DNA of 40,085 nucleotides from an uncultured Eubacteriales bacterium. Its GTDB lineage: Bacteria > Bacillota > Clostridia > Christensenellales > Borkfalkiaceae. The notes beneath the pieces were generated by a model. It was not told the DNA's origin. It searched no databases and saw only the letters and a list, made by a program, of their open reading frames with translations. This document shows positions 15,322 to 22,910 of the stretch, one piece after another. Position 1 is the stretch's first letter. Every line of letters starts with the position of its first letter. The position numbers and the translations under genes are program-made. The stretch spans positions 1 to 40,085 of the forward strand of contig UQHL01000026.1 in NCBI GenBank assembly GCA_900540805.1, read 5' to 3'.

Positions 15322-15349
15322 CGCGCCCCGTGCGGGGCGCGTCTTTTTT
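15322..15349 (+). terminator. Intrinsic terminator after the GNAT gene
   Basis: An 8-bp GC stem CGCGCCCC/GGGGCGCG with a 4-nt loop is followed by TCTTTTTT. It touches the stop codon of the convergent antiporter gene. Confidence 0.9.
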
Positions 15350-16331
15350 ACAGCACTGCGGGAAAGGGATTGAACAATGCCATTACCACAATATAGGTGA
15401 GATATATCCCCAGCATGACAAACCCCTGAACCTTAGAAAATTTCTTTCTGATCAGCATGGGCACAATCGCAATCGCCAGCAGTCCGAGGCAGACGGGAAT
15501 ATCGAGATAGAGGTTCTGCGCGCTGGAGGCCAGGCCGTCGGCGGAGATAAAGGAACAGATGGGAAGGATAATCGTGATATCGATGAGATTGGCGCCGATA
15601 ATGTTTCCGACGGACAGAGACGACTGTTTTTTGACGATGGCCGTGACGGTGGTGACAAGCTCGGGCAGGGAAGTGCCGATCGCGACGATGGTCGCCGAAA
15701 TGACGGCCTGGGAAACGCCGCTGACCACCGCCAGCTCCGTAGCCGAATCCACGAGAAATTCCGCGCCGAATACGATCCCCGCCGCCCCGAGAATAAATTT
15801 AGCGACGTTGATCGGAATCTCTTTTTTGACGAGCGGCATTTTTTCACAGGCAACGGATTCCTTTTTTGCGCCCCGCACGTTGTCGATCATGGCGACGGCG
15901 AAAATGAGGAGGAGCAGAATACTTCCCCAGAGGGAAAAGCCCTTGCCGAAAGAAGCAAGATACAAAATCGTCGTAGCGGCGAGCAAAAGTATAGATTTCA
16001 GCGCGTATTGACTGCGTTTGATCACGGCGGGAATACAGATGATCGAAATCGCCATGATGAGCCCCGTATTTGCGGTGACGGAGCCCACGGCGTTGCCGAT
16101 GGCGAGGGCATTGGTGCCGCGCGCCGCGCCGATGCACGAAACAATCAGCTCGGGCAGGGTGGTGGCAAAACTGACGATCGTGGCGCCGACGATGAAGCGG
16201 GGAATCCCCGAAACCTCCGCAATCCAGCCCGCGGCGTCCACAAAAAAATCGCCGCCTTTGACGATAAGCGCCAGACCGACGATAAAAAGAGCGATAAGCC
16301 CCCATACGGGCCAACCCGCAACCGAAAACAT
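15348..16331 (-). CDS. Na+/Ca2+ exchanger family antiporter (CaCA, YrbG-like)
   Basis: The 327-residue integral membrane protein has about ten hydrophobic segments in two inverted halves. Each half carries an alpha repeat with the ion-binding acid: GATIVSFATTLPELIVS near residue 48 and SATIVAIGTSLPELVTT near 206. Members exchange Na+, H+ or K+ for Ca2+ across the cytoplasmic membrane. Which ions are used here is unknown. The start at 16331 has GGAGG upstream; a 16-residue longer frame is rejected because it begins inside the leader terminator. Expression must pass two terminator hairpins in the leader. Confidence 0.92.
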   Translation of the reverse strand: MFSVAGWPVWGLIALFIVGLALIVKGGDFFVDAAGWIAEVSGIPRFIVGATIVSFATTLPELIVSCIGAARGTNALAIGNAVGSVTANTGLIMAISIICIPAVIKRSQYALKSILLLAATTILYLASFGKGFSLWGSILLLLIFAVAMIDNVRGAKKESVACEKMPLVKKEIPINVAKFILGAAGIVFGAEFLVDSATELAVVSGVSQAVISATIVAIGTSLPELVTTVTAIVKKQSSLSVGNIIGANLIDITIILPICSFISADGLASSAQNLYLDIPVCLGLLAIAIVPMLIRKKFSKVQGFVMLGIYLTYIVVMALFNPFPAVL

Positions 16332-16490
16332 AAGCGAGAACCTCCAGCGTAAAATCCGATAAAAAAAGACCTCCGACACCGACCGAAAACAGTGTCAAAA
16401 GTCTTGCCGCTCCGATAAAAAAGAGCTTCTGCCCGCGAAAAAATCCGCGCCCGAAGCCCCATGCGGAAACGGGCCTTCCTTTCAACCCGC
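16332..16490 (-). promoter_or_regulatory. Structured leader with tandem terminators (candidate attenuator or riboswitch)
   Basis: The 155-nt leader of the antiporter mRNA holds two intrinsic terminators. T1: GGGCTTC (16453-16459) pairs with GAAGCTC (16423-16429), followed by TTTTTT. T2: AAGAC...GACAC (16401-16405, 16392-16396) pairs with GTGTC...GTCTT (16375-16379, 16366-16370), followed by TTTTTTT. Upstream, AGGCCC (16471-16476) can pair with GGGCTT of T1, a mutually exclusive antiterminator. Both T-tracts are followed by ATCGGA. No promoter fits between T2 and the ribosome site. The ligand is unknown; a cation would suit the gene. Confidence 0.65.
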
Positions 16491-16492
16491 CC

Positions 16493-16521
16493 ATTATACC
16501 GCGCTTTCATAAAAAAATCAA
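16493..16521 (-). promoter_or_regulatory. Sigma-A promoter of the antiporter
   Basis: On the minus strand TTGATT (16516-16521) and a perfect TATAAT (16493-16498) are 17 bp apart. They lie after the ROK kinase stop codon and before the terminator leader. Confidence 0.88.
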
Positions 16522-16554
16522 GAAATTTCGTCCGATTTTCGTATTTTCCCGCTT

Positions 16555-17499
16555 TTATTTCTTCCCTTGTGCAAGCCCGTAGGCCGCGACGGTGAGCGCT
16601 GCGACGTCCCCGATCTTTTCCCCGAGCTGCGCAGGCGCCACGGGAACGGGACAAAGCGCTTCCGCTTCCAGCGTACGCCTGATGCCCTCTTGCATCCATT
16701 TTCCGCTGCGCATATAGACGCCGCCCGCCACGATACGCTCGGGATTGAGAATATCGCACAGGATCGCCAGCCCGCGGCCGAAGTATTCCCCGATTTCCTC
16801 CCAAATGCGCCGCGCCGCGAGACTCCCCGCTTCCGCCGCCTGGCCCAGATCCTTGGCGCCCGACACTCCGCATTCCCAGGGAAAATCGAGCGTTTCTCCC
16901 CTCTGCCGCGCTTCCATAACGCGCGCGGAAACATACTGCGCGATCCCGCCGCCGCTGCAAAAGCCCTCGAAGGAGCCCGCCTTGCCGTAACCCACGGGCC
17001 CGAACTTTTCCAGCCGCACGTGCCCCGCTTCGCCCGCGCGACCGCAGGCGCCGATATACAGCTTTCCGTCCAGGATCAACCCCGCGCCCAGCCCCGTCCC
17101 AAAAGTGAGAAAAATCACGTTCGACGCTCCCCTGCCCGCCCCGTATTTCCATTCCGCCAGCGCGCAGGCGTCGGCGTCGTTTTGAAGATAGGAGGGCGCG
17201 CCCGTCCTTTCGGTCACGAGCTTTGTAACGGGAACCTCTCTCCAGTCGGGCAGATTGGGAGGCGAAAGGACAATCCCCCGTTCCGCATCCAGAGGGCCGC
17301 CGCAGGAAATCCCCACCCCTTCTATTTCGGATAACGGGCATTGTTTTTTCAGCTCTTCCGTCAAAGCGGCCAAAATATCCCCGCTGCTTCCGCGCGTGGG
17401 TATCTCCTTCCGATACACGAGCTCGGGGCATTCCGCTTCCCGCTCCTTTCCCAAAACGACGGCGCATTTGGTGCCGCCGATATCAAGTCCCGCTATCAT
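16555..17499 (-). CDS. ROK-family sugar kinase
   Basis: The 314-residue ROK protein probably phosphorylates a hexose released by the upstream hydrolases. It has the N-terminal ATP motif GLDIGGTKCAVVLG, the sugar-binding LQNDADACALAEW and GTGLGAGLI segments, and GEAGHVRLE with the sugar-contacting Glu and His. The usual ROK zinc cluster (CxCGxxGCxE) just after that His is missing: the corresponding stretch is GPVGYGKAGSFE. There is no DNA-binding N-terminus, so it is a kinase and not a repressor. Its ATG overlaps the SIS gene stop (ATGA), indicating coupling. It is the last gene of the glycan operon. Confidence 0.85.
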   Translation of the reverse strand: MIAGLDIGGTKCAVVLGKEREAECPELVYRKEIPTRGSSGDILAALTEELKKQCPLSEIEGVGISCGGPLDAERGIVLSPPNLPDWREVPVTKLVTERTGAPSYLQNDADACALAEWKYGAGRGASNVIFLTFGTGLGAGLILDGKLYIGACGRAGEAGHVRLEKFGPVGYGKAGSFEGFCSGGGIAQYVSARVMEARQRGETLDFPWECGVSGAKDLGQAAEAGSLAARRIWEEIGEYFGRGLAILCDILNPERIVAGGVYMRSGKWMQEGIRRTLEAEALCPVPVAPAQLGEKIGDVAALTVAAYGLAQGKK

Positions 17500-18140
17500 T
17501 TTCCGAAAAATTCCTCCTCTACGGCCGCGCAGAGAACATGATACAAAGGCATATGCAGCTGTTGCACGCGGTACGTTTCCGTTTCGGGCACCGCCAGCAA
17601 TATGTCGCACACCTCCGCCAGCTTTCCGCCGCCCTTCCCCGTAAGCGCCACGGCGCGCGCGCCCAGAAAACGGGCCATTTTCGCGGCGTTGACGACGGGA
17701 CGGGAATTGCCCGACGTGGAGAAGCAAAGCAACACGTCGCCGCTGCGCGCATAGGCCGCCACCTGTTGAGAAAAGACATATTCGCCGCCCAGATCGTTTC
17801 CGATGGCGCTCAATGCGCCGCAGGCGGAAACGAGAGAATGTGCGGGCAGACCGCCCTGCGTATGTACGATCAGAGCCTCGTCCTCGGGATAGAGACGCAG
17901 AAAGCGCGCCTTTTCCTCTTCGGAAAGAGGGCGGGGCAGACGGAAAGCTTTTACCAATTCCCCCGCGAGATGTTCCGAATCCGCGGCGCTTCCGCCGCAC
18001 CCGCATACGTATAATCTGCCGCCCGACGAAAAGCAGCCGATCAACAGCTCCGCCGCCTCTCCGATTTCCTTTTTCAGTCCCTCCAGCGCAGGCGTTTCCG
18101 CCGTCATCGCGTCCAACAGAGCCAACGTCGAAGCCTTCAT
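17496..18140 (-). CDS. SIS-domain protein, phosphoheptose-isomerase (GmhA) type
   Basis: The 214-residue SIS (sugar isomerase) protein follows the GmhA/DiaA pattern. It has CGCGGSAADSEHLAGELVKAF near residue 47, where GmhA has GNGGSAADAQHIAAEL, then the second phosphate-binding motif FSTSGNSRPVVNAAK near 140, and a C-terminal QLHMPLYHVLCAAVEE helix. GmhA makes heptose-7-phosphate from sedoheptulose-7-phosphate. In a catabolic operon it could instead isomerise or bind another sugar phosphate. AAGGAGG precedes the ATG. It starts 35 nt after the GH1 gene and overlaps the ROK gene by 4 nt. Confidence 0.8.
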   Translation of the reverse strand: MKASTLALLDAMTAETPALEGLKKEIGEAAELLIGCFSSGGRLYVCGCGGSAADSEHLAGELVKAFRLPRPLSEEEKARFLRLYPEDEALIVHTQGGLPAHSLVSACGALSAIGNDLGGEYVFSQQVAAYARSGDVLLCFSTSGNSRPVVNAAKMARFLGARAVALTGKGGGKLAEVCDILLAVPETETYRVQQLHMPLYHVLCAAVEEEFFGK

Positions 18141-18175
18141 AAAATCCGTCCTCCTTTTATTCGGGCGCCGACTGC

Positions 18176-19522
18176 TTATTCGGGTAGTCTGCCGCCCTCT
18201 TTCAAAATTTTTTGATAAAAATAGAAGGAGTCCTTCGGCGTCCGCTTCTGCGTCGCATAATCGACGTAGATGAGTCCGAAACGGCGGGTATAGCCCCAAT
18301 GCCATTCGAAATTGTCCATCAGGCTCCAATAAAAATATCCGCGGACATCGACGCCGTCCGCTTCCGCGCGCCGCAGCTGGCGGAGATACCGCGCGATATA
18401 GTCGATCCGCGCTCCGTCGTGCACCTTTTGGTCGAGACAGACGCAGTCGGGATTAGCCATACCGTTTTCGGTGATTAGGATCGGCTTGCCGTATCGTTCG
18501 CACAAAAATTTAGGGCCCCAGTACAGCGCCTCGGGCACGATCTCCCAATCCATCGCCGTCAGCGGGCTCCCCGAAGGAAACTGTTCCCAGACGACGTTGC
18601 CGTCTTTATCGAAAGAAACGTACGTCCCCGAATAAATATTTTGACAGTAAAAATCGATCGGCTGGGATATCAGCTCCAGATCCCCCTCTCGGATATCGGG
18701 AAGAATCTCCTTATACCACTCGTAATATTCCGCGGGATAGTCTCCCAGCATGACGGGATCGCTGAAAAAAGCGACGGTGGAGGTGGGATCGTTTTTCCAC
18801 ATGGAAAAATACGCCTTGCGTGCCCGTTCGATCTCTTCGGGCGAATCGTCCTTCGGACACATCACCCAACCGCAGGGCGCATAGCCGATCCTCGCGTCCG
18901 CCGCAACCGAACGCAGCGCCTTCACCGCCGCGCCGTGCGCTTTCAAAAGATTGTGCGCCGCGCTCAAACGATCCTTCAGCGTATATTTCATGCCGGGCGC
19001 CTGCTCGGTATTGCCCATGCCGCTCAGCACGCACTGCGGCTCGTTGATGGTGATGAAATTTTTGACTTTTTTTCCGAAGCGCTCGCCCAGAAACCGCGCG
19101 TACTCGCCGAACCATTTCGGGCTGTCGGGATTGAGCCATCCGCCCCGCTCAAACAGCTTCTGGGGCAGATCCCAGTGATAGAGGGTCATATACGGCTCTA
19201 TCCCGCGGCTCAAAAGCTCGTCTATAAGCTTTTCGTAAAATTCCGCGCCCTTTTCGTTGACTTTTCCCGTCCCGTCCGGGAATATTCTCGGCCAGGAAAC
19301 GGAAAAACGATAGCCGTTTATCCCCAGCTCCGCCATCAGCGCGACGTCTTCCTTATAGCGGTGATAGTGGTCGCAGGCCACGTCGCCCGTGGCGTTCCGC
19401 AGAATTTTCCCCTCCTCGTGCGTAAACACGTCCCAGATGGATTCTCCCTTGCCGTCCTCACGGTAGCCGCCCTCTATCTGATACGCCGCCGTCGCGGCGC
19501 CCCATACGAAATTTTTTTTCAC
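18176..19522 (-). CDS. GH1 beta-glucosidase (or 6-phospho-beta-glucosidase)
   Basis: The 448-residue protein is a complete GH1 (beta/alpha)8 barrel without signal peptide, so it is cytoplasmic. It begins NFVWGAATAAYQIEG. The acid/base Glu is in FITINEPQ near residue 165. The nucleophile Glu is in ILITENGMAN near 350. The aglycone/sugar site WSLMDNFEWHWGY near 400 carries the NFEW pattern typical of non-phosphorylated-sugar beta-glucosidases. The start is GTG, overlapping the GH38 stop as GTGA, with AAGGAG about 12 nt upstream. It probably trims terminal beta-glucose from imported oligosaccharides. Confidence 0.92.
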   Translation of the reverse strand: MKKNFVWGAATAAYQIEGGYREDGKGESIWDVFTHEEGKILRNATGDVACDHYHRYKEDVALMAELGINGYRFSVSWPRIFPDGTGKVNEKGAEFYEKLIDELLSRGIEPYMTLYHWDLPQKLFERGGWLNPDSPKWFGEYARFLGERFGKKVKNFITINEPQCVLSGMGNTEQAPGMKYTLKDRLSAAHNLLKAHGAAVKALRSVAADARIGYAPCGWVMCPKDDSPEEIERARKAYFSMWKNDPTSTVAFFSDPVMLGDYPAEYYEWYKEILPDIREGDLELISQPIDFYCQNIYSGTYVSFDKDGNVVWEQFPSGSPLTAMDWEIVPEALYWGPKFLCERYGKPILITENGMANPDCVCLDQKVHDGARIDYIARYLRQLRRAEADGVDVRGYFYWSLMDNFEWHWGYTRRFGLIYVDYATQKRTPKDSFYFYQKILKEGGRLPE

Positions 19523-22095
19523 GGTTGAAGCTTTCTCCTTTTCAGAGACGGCTGATTTTTATTATACGCCGCCCCAAGTTTTTTGTCAAGCAACGGTTCC
19601 TCTAAAATATCCTGTTCGACGGCTTTTTTCCCGAAAAAGCGCAGAGTCTTGATTTCAAACGGAGCAAAAACCGCCGTCGTCTCCGTATCGAACAGGCGGA
19701 GACGGCATTCCGTTCTTTTTCCCTCCGTCTCGTAGGCTCGCACCACGATTCCCTTTCCGTCCTCCGCGCGCTTGACGGCGCGCACCACCACCGACGGCGC
19801 GGAAATTTCGATAAAGGAGCCTTCGCCCGCCCGTTTTCCCGCATGATATCCCTCCCATACGGCCGCGCAGGGATTATTGAGTTCGGCCGCCAGACGGGTG
19901 ATTTCCGCATAATCGGGCGCACCGTGCGGGTGCAGGACGAAGAAAAACGTCTGTTCCCCCATGTCCAGATACTCGTAATCATATCGCTTTTCCCTTACGC
20001 CCGCGTGATCGGCGTAAATGGACGAACGGGCGAGGAGTACGGCGGCCTCGCCCGCCGAGGCGCGGTAGCTGTAAGCGCCGTCGTTGAGCAAAGCCAGCCC
20101 CGCCGTTTTTTCGGAAAAGTCCGCCCATTTATGGGCGCAGTCCTCCTCTCCGACAGCCGCGCGGGAAATATGTGCGTAAGCGGTTTCGAATTCCGCCCGG
20201 ACAAAGGCGGAAGAAAAAGGCACGTGCATCCGCGCAAGCTTTTGCTTTTCCCGCCAATCGATTTTTACCTGCACGCCCACATCCTCGCTTTCGGTATGCA
20301 GGATATAATCGCAAACGATCTCCGAAACGCCGTAACGATAGCGACAGCGCACGCGGCATTCCACTTCTCCCGCCTCGAGGATTTTCGTCTCCACGCACTC
20401 GAACCGTCCCGCAAAACGGCCGAGCGAACTGCGGCAAAAGCCCCATACGCCCAATCGATTGCTTTCTTTCCATGCCTCCGAATCCGCCGCGTGCCCCCAC
20501 GTATCCTCGTCCCCGCAGTCCTCCGCGGTAAAATAGATTCCGCCGGAAAGGAATTCCCTGTTCAGCCTTTTATCGTACAGGGAAGCCGCGCCGAAAGCGT
20601 CGATCGAAAGCGTTATCCGCGAATTTTCCATCACCAGCCCGCCGCCTTCGATATTGAAAGTATTTTCGTGAAAGACGGGCGACTTTTCGCGTATTTTGAG
20701 ATCGCAGTTCTTCGCACAGGCGGGGGCGTTATCCTCGCGGATATAAAAAAGCTTATACCCGTAAGCGGGAATCTCCGCACGAAAAACCCCGTCCCGCGTG
20801 TACCAGAATAAGCTCTGTCCCCGCACCAGCTGAACAGGAAAGCGGTTTCCGTTTACGTCGAAGGCCGAGTATGCCTTTCGGGGCAGCTCCTGCCCCTTAT
20901 AGAGGCCCGCAACGCGGATTTCCGCACTGCGGCTCCACGCCTCCGCGTTGAATACGACGACGGGCTTTCCCAGCCGCGCTTTCGCTTCCGCGCCCGTAAA
21001 GCCGCGGGAGGTATCCACTTGGGCCGCGATTGCCTGCACGGAATAGGCGGAAAGGCGTTCTGCGTCCGCATACGCGCCCGCAAAAGCGGCCGCCGTATCC
21101 GCGCACACCCTTTCGATCGAACAGCCGCACAGGGCGTCGTGAAACTGGTGGAAGAGAAAATTTTTCCATGTCTTTTCCAGCTCGGCGGCGGGATAGGAAC
21201 GGCCGCAAAGCTCCTGCGCGGCCACGGCGAATTTTTCGCTTCTAATCAGCGCGTTTTCTGCTTTCCGATGACTTTTTTTGATCGTCGAATGCGCGGAGTA
21301 ACAGCCGACCGCATGTTTGCCCAAATCTCCCGTCACCGTCTCTGTCGGCAAAGCTTTCGTCGCCTCGAAAAACAGATCGGGAGAGGAAAATTCGAAGCCG
21401 TTCGGGGAGGAAATTCCCTTGAGATAATCGAGCATCTCTATCGTGGGGCCGCCGCCGTGGTTTCCCACGCCGTAAAAGAGCATTTGCGGAAATCCTTCCC
21501 CCTCGCGCAGGGTAAGGAACTTTTTCACCTTCTCCTTCAGTTCGGGCAGGCTGTTGGATTCGTAACCGATGGGAATACGCGCCGCGCGTATTCCGCTTCC
21601 GTCGGGAGACCGCCATTCGAACAGCTCGGGCAGGCCTCTCTCATGTGCGCCCGGACGGGAAAAGACGCAATTTTCCAGCCCGCTCTTTTTGAGGATCTGC
21701 GGCAGGCCCGCACTGTGGCCGAAGGAATCGACGTTATAGCCCGTCCTCGCGCGCACACCGAATTTTTCCGAGAAATATCTCTGGCCGTACAGCCCCTGAC
21801 GGCAGAAGCTTTCGCCCGAGGGTAGATTGCAGTCCGGCTGTATCCACCAGCCGCCGACGATACACCAGCGCCCTTCGCGCACGCGGGCGGCGATCTCCGC
21901 AAACATTTCCGCGTCCGTCTCTTCGATCCAGCGGTAATACTGCGCCGCCGCGGAAGTAAAAATCCAGCCGTCAAGCTCGTTCAGCCTGTCGAGCGCGGAG
22001 CGAAAGGTACTCCGTACCTCGGCCAGCCCTTCCTGCCATTCCCAAAGCCACATGGCGTCAATATGCGCATTTCCGATCAAATAACTTTTTTTCAT
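19519..22095 (-). CDS. GH38 alpha-mannosidase
   Basis: The 858-residue protein is a cytoplasmic family GH38 alpha-mannosidase. It starts with the zinc-binding GNAHIDAMWLWEWQEG (about residues 7-22). The catalytic nucleophile Asp lies in TGYNVDSFGHSAGLPQ, and another metal His in FYGVGNHGGGPT. A helical domain (KNFLFHQFHDALCGCSIE) and a long beta-rich C-terminal half follow, as expected. Members cleave alpha-mannosides, often from N-glycans or mannans. The ATG at 22095 has GAGG 6 nt upstream and lies 9 nt after the esterase stop; a TTG at 22107 is possible but less likely. Confidence 0.92.
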   Translation of the reverse strand: MKKSYLIGNAHIDAMWLWEWQEGLAEVRSTFRSALDRLNELDGWIFTSAAAQYYRWIEETDAEMFAEIAARVREGRWCIVGGWWIQPDCNLPSGESFCRQGLYGQRYFSEKFGVRARTGYNVDSFGHSAGLPQILKKSGLENCVFSRPGAHERGLPELFEWRSPDGSGIRAARIPIGYESNSLPELKEKVKKFLTLREGEGFPQMLFYGVGNHGGGPTIEMLDYLKGISSPNGFEFSSPDLFFEATKALPTETVTGDLGKHAVGCYSAHSTIKKSHRKAENALIRSEKFAVAAQELCGRSYPAAELEKTWKNFLFHQFHDALCGCSIERVCADTAAAFAGAYADAERLSAYSVQAIAAQVDTSRGFTGAEAKARLGKPVVVFNAEAWSRSAEIRVAGLYKGQELPRKAYSAFDVNGNRFPVQLVRGQSLFWYTRDGVFRAEIPAYGYKLFYIREDNAPACAKNCDLKIREKSPVFHENTFNIEGGGLVMENSRITLSIDAFGAASLYDKRLNREFLSGGIYFTAEDCGDEDTWGHAADSEAWKESNRLGVWGFCRSSLGRFAGRFECVETKILEAGEVECRVRCRYRYGVSEIVCDYILHTESEDVGVQVKIDWREKQKLARMHVPFSSAFVRAEFETAYAHISRAAVGEEDCAHKWADFSEKTAGLALLNDGAYSYRASAGEAAVLLARSSIYADHAGVREKRYDYEYLDMGEQTFFFVLHPHGAPDYAEITRLAAELNNPCAAVWEGYHAGKRAGEGSFIEISAPSVVVRAVKRAEDGKGIVVRAYETEGKRTECRLRLFDTETTAVFAPFEIKTLRFFGKKAVEQDILEEPLLDKKLGAAYNKNQPSLKRRKLQP

Positions 22096-22103
22096 CGCTT
22101 GCC

Positions 22104-22910
22104 TCAAGCCAAAAACCGCGCAAGGCTTTCCAGTATGCGATAGACCTCGGCGTTTTCCGTATTGTAATCGAACAAAATAAAGGCGTGCTCTTTATTTTCC
22201 AGAAGCACTAGCTCCGCCTCCACGCCGCAGGCCTTCAGAGCGTCGCAGTAGCGCACGGAATCGCGGACTTCCACGATCGAATCGGAAAGCCCGTGCACGG
22301 CCGCAACGGGCGAGTCCCCCGCGGAAACCTGCCAGACGGGCGACAATCGCTTCGCCTTGCGGTAAAATTCCAGATACGCCGCCGAGCTCTTTTTCTCGCC
22401 GCCGTCGGCGATTCCGTAGCTCCAGGCCCCCGTCAGATCGACAATGCCGTTCAAATCGATCACCCGCGCGACGGGCGCCGTTCCCCCATGGGCGGACAGG
22501 ATATTTTTCGAGCCCAGACAGCACGCCAGGTAAGCGCCTGCGGAGTCCCCGAACGCGGTGATGCGGGCGGTATCTATCCCCAGCGCCGCGGCGTTTTCGC
22601 GGAGATATTTCAAGGCGTCGATACAGTCCTCCAGACAGACCTCAAGCGTCGTCTTTTCCGTCTTTAACCGATACTCCGCCGCTACGGCGACATAGCCCAA
22701 AGAGGCAAAATATCGGATATGGGGAAACATGCGCGCGGGCGTTTCCGAATGCCAGCCGCCGCCGTGGATACAGAGCACCGCGGGGGATACTGCCGCCCCG
22801 GTTTCGGGGCGGCAGAGATATAGCTTCAGTTCCTTTCCGTCAATTCGTTTGTAGATTACCGCTTCCGGCTCCGGTCCCCGGATAAGCTCTTCCAAACTTT
22901 TCTTCTTCAT
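22104..22910 (-). CDS. Alpha/beta-hydrolase carbohydrate esterase or acylhydrolase (HSL-like)
   Basis: The 268-residue alpha/beta hydrolase has the oxyanion motif CIHGGGWHS (about residue 48), the nucleophile elbow FGDSAGAYLA (about 120), a candidate Asp in HGLSDSIVEV and the His in NKEHAFILFD. No signal peptide is present, so it is cytoplasmic. In this operon it probably removes acetyl or other acyl groups from imported oligosaccharides. The first 71 bp overlap the end of the preceding gene in another frame, which is unusually long. AAGG stands close to the ATG. It is followed 9 nt later by the mannosidase. Confidence 0.85.
   Translation of the reverse strand: MKKKSLEELIRGPEPEAVIYKRIDGKELKLYLCRPETGAAVSPAVLCIHGGGWHSETPARMFPHIRYFASLGYVAVAAEYRLKTEKTTLEVCLEDCIDALKYLRENAAALGIDTARITAFGDSAGAYLACCLGSKNILSAHGGTAPVARVIDLNGIVDLTGAWSYGIADGGEKKSSAAYLEFYRKAKRLSPVWQVSAGDSPVAAVHGLSDSIVEVRDSVRYCDALKACGVEAELVLLENKEHAFILFDYNTENAEVYRILESLARFLA

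Noticed and set aside
16332..16490. Assignment of the antiporter leader to the yybP-ykoY manganese riboswitch
   Set aside because: A GGCAAGAC stretch is suggestive, but the conserved GGGGAGUA loop is absent, so I left the class open.
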